Positions 55,489 through 64,000 of a DNA stretch of 64,000 nt are shown piece by piece. The notes under the pieces are model-generated. The model was not told the DNA's origin, ran no database searches, and worked only from the letters and a program-made list of their open reading frames with translations. Within the stretch, counting starts at the first letter, position 1, and every line of letters begins with the position of its first letter. Source of the stretch: Perkinsus chesapeaki (Eukaryota; Perkinsozoa; Perkinsida; Perkinsidae); contig JAAPAO010000018.1 of assembly GCA_013115145.1 (NCBI GenBank), forward strand, positions 62,001-126,000, given 5' to 3'. A program made the translations under genes and the position numbers.

Positions 55489-58400
55489 GGAAGTAGTACT
55501 TGCAATAGCAGCTGCGGCTGCAGGACCCGAGGGGACCTCTGCTGCGCGCTGAGGAGGAGGCGGTGACCGGAGCGGAGGCAAGTCTCTGAAGATGCTTCCC
55601 TGCAACCCACCCTCGTTCCTGGCTGGCCGGGAAGGTCTCTCGCTGCTAACAACCGCAATATCATCGTCATCGTCAATCTCCATTAGGTCCACTGATTCTG
55701 CCTTTTTCCGTGCCTCCATCGCTGCTCGGTGGTCATCCAGAGCTTTAAAAATTTGAGGGCATCTGTCCTCGAAGGATAGACTCTCATCGAAAACGTGAAC
55801 ATAGATCGACGTGTGCTTCGGCCGGTGGCAGATGTCCCCCATGACCTCATCATCCCCAATAGGCCTTGGCTCCACCGCTTGGTCGGTATTAAGAATGACC
55901 CTAAAGCACTGGGGCGGCTGGTCTATCACACTTTGCCCAAGTAAAAGCATCTTTAAGTCGTAGCCGGTGCACTCGCTACTAACTTCCTTCAAATCATCCA
56001 GCCGGCCTCCCCGCGACCTCGACGTACCATCGCCCCGCCGCACTTGCATAGCGATATCATCATAAACCATGTGGGCCTTAGCATTGCCCGAAGACGGGGG
56101 CAGCAAGCTCAGCAGTTCGCTGGTCTCCGTGGTAGAGGTACAGCAGCCCTTGTCACAGACGGGGGGGTCGAGGACGAGCTCGTTCTTGTCGCCATCTCGC
56201 CGTACCTGATCTTCCAGATGCTCCGGGGTTACTCCTGAAAAGCCACTGGCAGCCCCGAGCGGTTTTATAGATCCTCCGGCACTGTGATGATGAAGTGTGT
56301 ACACATACTGTATCTTGCATTTTGCGTTGTGTGTGTCGTATCCTTCTTCAGCGCTGCAATGACTACTTTATATTAATGTTTTTACTTGTCACAAAAACCT
56401 CTCAAACGGACCCTGTTGAGTTGTATAACCCGCAGGCACAGTGCTTAGCACAAGCTCATTTATAATCGCCATAAAGACATTATCAATTTTGTGCCACGAG
56501 CGATACAATATTTTTCGAGCTGGCATCAAATTTCCGCAAGGATATGCAGTAGATTTCCGAAACACATGACTCCTGCAAAGATTCGTTCGAGCTCACCTTG
56601 GCAAGACTCCCATCATTCGACACATACTTCTTCTCCAAATACTTTCCCACCTCCTCATCCAACACCACCACCCACTTATTTTCACAATGCCCTCTACCTC
56701 GAGGATCGAACCTCAGCAGGCCATGCTGGCAATACATCAAACTGTAATATATCTCCCTTACGGAATCTATTCGGGCCTTCTTTGGCCCGTCTTCCTTTTC
56801 CTTCTTCGCCTCGTCACCGAATTGCGACAGATACTCCCGCCAAGACGTAAACCATCTTTTAGGTAGCAAATAGGACCAGCTGCTCCCCTCCAGATCGGAC
56901 GGCAGGTCCTCCAGCGCCACCTTCCCCCCGCTCTCCAGCAACCCTTTACATTTCTCCTTTTCCTCCAAAGCGACCAGCTCCGCCTCCAGCCTCTCCTTCG
57001 TGCATTCTGGACACAGAGGCTCTGATGGCTGCACCCACCGGTCGATCTGCAACTTCGGCAGCGCGCCGGGCAATTCAACAGCGAGCTGCTCCGAGGCGTC
57101 CAGGAGCTTCTCTAAGACCTTGATTTCCCGAGACACATACTGCGATCCTTCCGCGTGGTTGGAGGTCTTCCCATGCGGACATACAAGCCCCTCGCTCAGG
57201 TCCGAGACCTCCGGAACCTCCTCCTTCGCGCCCCTGACCAAGTGATTGACCACGAACCTCCAAAAGCGCACGTTATCCCAGACGAGGTTCCCTCTCGGAG
57301 CAACTTTAAGTGATATCTTCAACCTGCTGGTAGCCGCCTTCGTCCCTCCTATCGGCACACTCGGCAACTTGGTCTTATTAATGACGGCCAGCGACGGCTT
57401 CCTCTGTCCATTCCCCTTGCCACTGCTGCTCTTCGATGGTGTTGCCAACACTACCACACATGTCTCCTCCAATTCACGCAAGCATTGCACTTTCTGATGA
57501 AGGTCCGAGCAGCACTCAAAGCAGAGGGCTTCGGATGCTGGAGTCACCGCAGCCTCGAACTCAGGCTGTAGTAGGGCAGCTGGTATCACCTTCACTGCGC
57601 CACGAAATGTCGCCAGAGGATCCACTTTGCCGTGCGAACATCCCACACCCGAACAGAGCGAGTTGCCGTTGGTTGCCTTCACAGGCGATTCGCCAACGGC
57701 CACACAGCCGGACTGCTTCTCCGACCGCGCGCCACCAAATTGTTCTTTTAATTTTTCTGCCACATCATCGCCGGCGCACCAGCTTGATACGAACTGGGAT
57801 GGAATAAAGTAAAGCGAGTCAAGAGAGGCGCCGGCCTCGCTGGACTGGCCGAGCGCAGTCAAGGTTGACATCACGGAGGTAAGTTGACTCTTCCGATTAG
57901 CCACTGCCGTCTCAACGGCTTTCGATGCCTGCTCCATGAGTTGGATTTCAGAGGTGACCTGGAGAGGTTGAAGCATGCATCTCATATTTTAAAAGATATG
58001 CTACCTTCTGGTTGATCTCATCGACCTCTTCCCTCAGCCACTTCGGTATCTCTCTTCCCTCTTGTTTAATCGCATCATCATCCATCCCCACTACATCCTC
58101 CCGTGCGTACACCAACATATATGCCGTCTTCGAAGCCCCTCTGGGAGCCTCCGGAGATGCCTCATCGATCATCCTCTCCAAACTAGCTGGCGATGACCCT
58201 CCCTTCACCGACTGCCCACTTGCCGTCGTGCAAGCGTCCTCATCTTCCCCCGGACTTTTCGTTCCCGATTTTTTCCTACTCCCTTTGCTGAGTCTTCGTC
58301 TTTTCTTAGGCGCCGATTCCTTCACCGCCCATTCGTGCGGCTCCACCCTCTCATCGTTGAACGCCATCCACCCTCCTGCAGCCTCCCCAGTCAGCAGCGT

Positions 58401-60795
58401 CGCCGTGTAATGGCCAGAGTTTGCCGAGGCGCCGTGGTGCTCCAAGACCCCCGTGCACCTGTATCTTGCGCGCCCCGAAATTGCCTCGCCCTCGTCCGTA
58501 ATGAAGGGTGTTAAGTCCAAATCCTCCAGCGGGAAGTCGACCTCCGCCGCCAACCGTCTTCGTTCGCCATTCTCAAACATGTACCGCTGGATGATAATAC
58601 AAAGATGCTCCGGGCACTTTTCTATTTTCTGCACTCTCACAGCCTCCCCTCGCCCACTGCAATTCAAGCACTGATAGTCGCTGAAGTTTTCCTGCTCGAA
58701 CGTCCTCGCCAGGGACTCCTCAAGTCGCAGAGGTTCCGCAGAGTCCAAACAAATCCGGAGTTCGGCGAGGCGCTCCGATCGATGCACGCTGTTGCCACAC
58801 GTGTTGCACTGCGTACTGTAGCGAATGCTACCGCAAAAGATATCTTGGATGAAGTTGGGGGAGCCCGAGGGGATCTGCAATACTCATCTCTGGAGACGTA
58901 CGACTGCCCAAATTACCGCACTCTCAATCGTACTGAACAGCATGGTTGCCAGCTCGCTGGTATCCTCCTGCACTCCCGAGTCAAGCTGCAAAGATTCTCT
59001 CCAACGTCGCCAAGGTCTTCTTCAATCGCTCCTTACCTTACACGCCTTTATGAACGCCTCCACAGATCCCTTGCACGTAGCTGACACTCCCTCCTCCATT
59101 TCAGCAAATAGTACCTAAGACGGAGGCTCTAAAGAGAAGTCCACAGCCACCACGGAACTGTCAAGGGAATATCGAATGAAGGAAAAGGGAGATAACGAAG
59201 AATAAAGAAATTCAATTGTTAGACGATTACCGTAGGAAGGGAACAAGCCTATTTGAAGCCCCAGTGTGTCGGGCACCTTCCTGAGGTCTCGTAAATACTG
59301 TGCACGATGTGATCATGTGGAATTTTGCGACGATTGGTTTATCCATGAAAACATCGACGACTATCGGACGAACCAATGCAAGTGTCGCTTTCCAGTGGAA
59401 GGCTGGAACAGCTCAAGACAGCGCGATGGTTGAACTGAAGCCGATCGGATGAGCGAGATCTTTGAGAAGCTCCCATGAATGATGATATATTATCCCCCCA
59501 CAGCAAACATTTAATAGTATTACTCCACTACCTACTGTAGTCTACCCCTTCCTCCCCCCCTTTGTTGCTTCACATACCGTCTCGTATACTATCCGTTTAC
59601 TAGACTAGCCCCATGTTCCCCGAACAAGTTAATTCCACCGATTAAAGGCTGCTGCTGCTGCCCTTCTCGAACAATACCAATCCCGAGCACCAGAGTCATG
59701 TTGGCTCTGTTATCTGCCTCACCTCACAGTAGCCCTATTCCTATATACACCTCATCACAGCCCATTCTAAACCGCCCCTGCCTCAGCATCCCCCCTTCTA
59801 CTACCTGCATCGTCCTTAACCACGTTCCCTTCCCCTCCTCTATCGGTGGTATACTGTAAATGCCATACCGAAATGGTTTGATGGCATAGAGAGCTTGAAG
59901 CAGGGCATTCGCGTAGCAAGTGGCGCCGAGGTTACGCAGCCCCGCGTATTGTCCTGAAGGCATTCATGTCAGTTACACATCGAGTTCGTTTTTTGTCACA
60001 ATTTTTACGAACTTCCCCTCAGAACCGACCCGGGCACCATCAACAGTACCTTCCCTGAGCTGCTCAATATTCCTGTCCAATCCCAACTCGACCTTCAGGA
60101 ATCGGGGCGACCACAAGCCCTCCTTTCGATTTGTTGCCGACTGAAAATGAACAATATTAGAGGAATTATCAACAACATTTCAACCGCTGGCCGGTTCGGT
60201 GAAGCTGGTGGAGAGCTTCACCATTTGAAACTCGTTAATGCATTTCGTCTACTATCATCCAATGCTCATCGCGGTTGAGCTCTACCACCAACAATTTCAA
60301 CGCTCTTAATACTGCAAACTAGCACAGAGCTCATACCGCTCCCTCACCAAGCACCTCAGAATTTATGGTACACCCATTCCACAGCCCCATCTTTAAATGA
60401 ATAAGCACAGGCGCAGTGAACCGCCCCCCTTACTACCATAAAATCGAGAGGATCGTCCTTATGCCGTTGACTTGACTTCGGCGTCGTCCACTTCAACTTC
60501 GATAGGCTAAAACATGCCCACCTCACAGGCTCAGAGGAAACCCCGAAGCTGCCCGTTTCACCTCGGAAGGTTATAATACGGCAGGAGCGTGTCTGGCTTG
60601 TCTGCAACTGGTGCCTCCTCCTCCTCCGGGAAGCAGTTGAATTTCACACCAGCTGCATTCGAAGATGCCATCTCGATAATCGAAGCTCCCGAAGCTGAAT
60701 CTTTTGACACTATCTTTGATAGAGATATTGTGCGTAAAAATCCGACGATTCCTCCGCCGCTTTCCAAGCTCATAGTAATAGTGACTTCTACACAA
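55489..60795 (-). CDS. USP48-like ubiquitin carboxyl-terminal hydrolase A
   Basis: Multi-exon deubiquitinase. N-terminal exons near 60560-60795 and 60000-60144 ([20 protein letters not shown]). The Cys box [20 protein letters not shown] is at about 59885-59950, with the catalytic Cys in ATCY. The zinc ribbon has [10 protein letters not shown] and CLNCSGRG (58880-58640). The His box is [15 protein letters not shown] and the acidic residue lies in [14 protein letters not shown] (about 58330-58430). After the catalytic domain come Cys/His modules ([37 protein letters not shown]) like those in USP48. A C-terminal block ([23 protein letters not shown]) is shared with the next USP gene. Active-site residues are all present. 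Three copies of the GCGCG word lie in its coding exons and none in the paralogue. Exon joins are approximate. Confidence 0.82.
57597..57608 (-). repeat. GCGCG-word copy 7, in the USP-A frame
   Basis: Minus strand ACATTTCGTGGCGCAGTG, coding for ATFRGAV. Here the core is TGGCGCAGTG, which matches a tRNA A box. Confidence 0.55.
57723..57742 (-). repeat. GCGCG-word copy 8, in the USP-A frame
   Basis: Minus strand CAATTTGGTGGCGCGCGGTC, 19 of 20 positions identical with SLX4 intron 1, coding for QFGGARS. Confidence 0.8.
58468..58483 (-). repeat. GCGCG-word copy 9, in the USP-A frame
   Basis: Minus strand CAATTTCGGGGCGCGC, one change. It codes for AISGRAR, inside a short stretch that the paralogous USP-B lacks. 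Confidence 0.75.
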
Positions 60796-60985
60796 CAGAA
60801 TAGGATACAGTCAAACGTATACTAACCACGCAACTTATACAACTGTTATCATTCCACATTCGCACACAACTGTCATACTAGAGCTCCCCTGCCTCCTCCT
60901 TTCGCCTCATCATCAGGTGCTGCTCTGCACATCTCCTCCCGCTCGCCATGAAATTGATTTATACCACATTTCCTTCGCATTTCCT

Positions 60986-63900
60986 TCAAGAGAATGACTC
61001 GTGGAATATACTTCCAACCAGACCGCCTTCAGCCCTCAGATTCCTCCTTCGCCGTCGATCCGCAGCAGCAGTCGATGCCGTGGTTTTCTCACTTCTCTTA
61101 ATCTTACTCGCCGGCTCACTAGTAACCGTCGGTGATGGGGTTGATGACGGCATACCCGTCGCTGTCTGCTCGCTCTTAGACACCCACAGCTTTGCCAGCT
61201 TAGGATGCCGGCAAAGATACCCGAATCGAGCGTCATCAGCCAGCTCTCTCTCCTCCGGGGCGGACTCACCGTCCTTACAGTACTGAAGAACCAGTTTGAC
61301 TCGGACATTCTTGGGCACAAACCCTCGAGTCAACACCTGCAGTCTCATATCGTAGCCACTTGTATTGGGGCAGATACCCTCAAGAGTGCCAAGACGGATC
61401 CCTCGACTGGCCGATCCTCCCCACTCCTTCGAGCGGACCTCCAAGTCAACCGCGTCAAAGACGGGAAAAGGCATACCGTCCTCGGCGAATTCGGGGGTGG
61501 AGGGCATTTCTACCACCCCACTCCTAACAGCACCGAGACCAGTGGTAGAGCCAGCTCCAACCAGGTAGTTAGCGTTGAGCTTGTCGGTGGCCATGTCGGT
61601 CCCTCCGCCTTTACCGCGGCCTTTGCTGCTTGCGCACACCGGGCAAGGCTGGGCATCACCTGGAAGCCAGGTCTCCATACGAAGCTTCGGCACCAGAGTC
61701 GGCAGCCTCGAACACAAACGCTCCGATTGCTCGATAGCCCTCTCGATGAGCCGCCGTGACCGAAGTACTCTAGTCGTTGATGTTGGCTTGTTTGTAGCAA
61801 GGTTACCATGTTCACAGACACAGCTGCCACAGAGGTCCACTTCGCCCAGAGAGCTCGGAGCAGTCGATACCGTATCCGATCCCTCCGAGTCACCATTGCT
61901 CGGCGACGGACTCGGTGCCCAGTAAGATGAACGCGACGACAAGGGAACAGCGGTCGGGCGAGGCTCCCTTAGTTTGGCTCGCACCAAAGTCTGCCAAATA
62001 GCATCATTAGGAACACCCATGGCAGCAGCGGCAGGACGAGGCGAGGTGTTCGGCGTTGAAGGTGGCGTCGGCTGATGCTGTTGCTGCTTCCTCTGACGGC
62101 CGCCACCAGAAGCCTTCCGGCCTCCCTGGCCGACAGTGGCCACCGTGGCGAGCTTGATTCGAGGCAGAGACTTGTACCATACCCATACACTACTGGCGGT
62201 CGGCGTACTTGAAGGGTCCGGCTGCAGTCGCTGGCATGTCTCATTGAACTCCCTCAAATCCGCAGTAAGATCGTGAAGATCTCTACAACACTCTACACAT
62301 AAACCATCCTTGCTCGCCAACGGCACCATAGCAGATCGCAGTGACTCTGACACTTCCTCTTTAGCCAACACTCGACAACGATTGGCAAATACACTCAGAG
62401 GGTCAACACGATCATGTTTGCACTTCATCTCCACCTTCAATGACTCCAGCACGTCACGGCTGCCCTCCTCCTGCTCGGTGCTATGCATGCCTGCCTCAGC
62501 CAGAAGAGCCCTCACCACATCGGTGCCCTTAGACCACTCCTTCAAAGCCAATGCCGGAACAAACACCAAATCGCCGATGCTCTTCACATTTTCATACGAG
62601 TGAGAGAGCCTAGAGATAAGCCCTCTCACTTCCCCCCGCCTCGCCTCTTGAGCCACACTAGCTGCCTCACACAGCTGTTTGTGCACAAACGTCTCCGGCA
62701 GCCTCAATGCATCGTTCTTGCGCTTGATCTCCGCGCCCAGCCACGGCGGCAAATCAGGACACTCCTCCACCTTGTAGCCTTGCTTCACATACAGCACCAT
62801 GTAAGCAGTGTGTGACCTTGCCCGCTCCGGTGCCGTCCGGTAACGCTTCGTGCCCCTCTCAGTTGGAGAGTCAACCTCGTTCGCGGCAACCACATCAGTA
62901 GGCGTAGTCCAGTCAACCTCCCGCACATCACCATCATCAAGCCTCCACCAGACACCAGTATTATGGTCTCTCAGTGTAGCCGTATAGTGCCCAGCATGTG
63001 CCACCGTACTGTGGTGCTCTAAAGCACCGACACAATCGTAAACACCAGCGTTAAACGGTCTCAAGTCCAACCCAATCAATGGGAAAGAGAGCTCCGTGAG
63101 AATCTTACGCCGAACGCCATCGACAAAGACATGGCGGTGCATAGTTATCCATAGGAACGGCGGCGCCGACTTGATCGACTGTCGCCGTGTCGCTTCACAG
63201 TACTTGCCACACGCGCAGCAATAGTAATGTCTGTCGTACGAGAACAACTCGGGGGCAAAGACGTCAGAGACCAAATCCTCGAGATGAATGTCACCACCAG
63301 AGCCAGGGGAATACGGCAGAGGGAGCCTCATTTCAGCAAAGACTTCAGTCTGCTTCGACACCGACCCACAGCTGTGGCAGGTGGTCTCATACATGACCAC
63401 ACCACCAAAGGTCTCTTGAACAAAGTCAGGAACGCCTTTAGGAATCTGAACAGCCGCGACGTGGCGATCTATAACACCACAGCGATGAGCCTACCAGTCG
63501 CTGCAGCCAACTCAGCAACAGCATCGATAGCTCGCTTGGATCCTCATGTGTGGCTGTGTGAATCTTGCACGCTTCAACAAAGGCTGTCACCGAAGATTCG
63601 CAGGTCGCACTTATACCACACTGCATTTCACCAAACAGAACCTACAAAGGCGACAACTACCGAAATACCAAATTAACTACCAAAACCACAACTCAAGCTG
63701 CACAAGAAAGGCTCACCTGCAAAGCCCGCAAACTGGCCGCTTGCTGGCTGAAGCCCGAACTGCGACCGTTAGGCTCGGCGGTGGACAAACTGATTACTGC
63801 TGTACGAAATGGTTTGGTGAAGAAGAGAGCTTGTATAAGGGAGTTCACATAACATGTAGCTCCGAGATTGCGGATGCCGGCATAAGGCCCTACAAAGGAC

Positions 63901-64000
63901 AGAGTCACCAAATAGGAGAGCAAAGACGGCAGCCCTACCGGCCCTCAAAGGCTCAAAGCCTTTATCCAGACCAAGCTCTTTCATCACAAAGTTCTTCTTT
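60986..64000 (-). CDS. USP48-like ubiquitin carboxyl-terminal hydrolase B (5' end outside window)
   Basis: Paralogue of USP-A in the same orientation. The N-terminal exons run off the right edge (MKELGLDKGFEPLRAGR visible to 63987). The Cys box [20 protein letters not shown] is at about 63820-63890. The large exon 63400-60986 holds the zinc ribbon (CHSCGSVSKQ, CCACGKYC), the His box TVAHAGHYTATLRD, WWRLDDGDV, then USP48-type modules (CKHDRVDPLSVF, LCVECCRDL, CVCEHGNLATN, PCPVC) and a C-terminal block NTSGYDMRLQVL...LCRHPKLAKLW ending EGGLVGSIFHESFS. This exon is 804 codons, so B has fewer introns than A. All catalytic residues are present. Confidence 0.88.

Noticed and set aside
57061-57077. 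Another GCGCG-word copy (GCGCGCCGGGCAATTC).
   Set aside because: Four to five mismatches, and USP-B has aligned residues here (LPGALPKL against LPTLVPKL), so chance is likelier.

Overview
This is nuclear DNA of a eukaryote. Genes are split by very short GT-AG introns (mostly 38-60 nt), the standard code is used, and the recognisable products are nuclear eukaryotic housekeeping proteins: NIP7, SLX4, a CHD-type remodeller, a SIRT2-type sirtuin and USP48-like ubiquitin proteases. Fast-evolving secreted proteins, compact spacing and tiny introns suggest a protist. An alveolate of the Perkinsus type is my guess, but nothing here proves it.

Layout. 1-10 kb, minus strand: the N-terminal part of a CHD chromatin remodeller running off the left edge, a small unrecognised gene, then two adjacent SPFH/Band-7 membrane-scaffold genes. 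10-13.8 kb: degenerate, gene-poor DNA with a Gly/Lys-rich coding remnant. 14-24 kb: a secreted protein whose 5' flank is an 11-copy 39-bp tandem array, a coiled-coil protein with a ladder of TQT motifs, a multi-exon MULE transposase-like gene with a SWIM zinc finger, and a secreted NHL-repeat protein. 24-32 kb, mostly minus: unrecognised exons, a SIRT2-like sirtuin with a long C-terminal extension, and a METTL13-like methyltransferase. 33-34 kb: another secreted protein. 34.6-40.2 kb: a nearly complete LTR retrotransposon with LTRs matching at 152 of 153 positions, a classical G GGA AAC slippery site before pol, and a frame break inside reverse transcriptase. 40-49 kb: a dually acylated Gln-rich protein, NIP7, an amino-acid transporter, a 701-residue intronless ORF and an SLX4-like nuclease scaffold. 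50-55 kb: a histidine phosphatase and unrecognised helical coding fragments. 55-64 kb: two head-to-tail USP48-like deubiquitinases, the second running off the right edge.

The most unusual signal is a dispersed 17-nt word, consensus AATTTCGTGGCGCGCGG, present in about twelve copies. Four copies share an identical 14-mer. Copies lie inside tiny introns of SPFH1 and SLX4, in three of these 11-12 nt after the 5' splice site and in sense orientation. Others lie inside the reading frame of the first USP gene but not its paralogue. It looks like a mobile or positively selected short element, perhaps introner-like or derived from a pol III A box. I know of no described family that matches it.

Exon structures were worked out by hand. 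NIP7, the transporter, SLX4, the NHL gene and the first five exons of SPFH1 are frame-checked at every junction; other exon limits are approximate.
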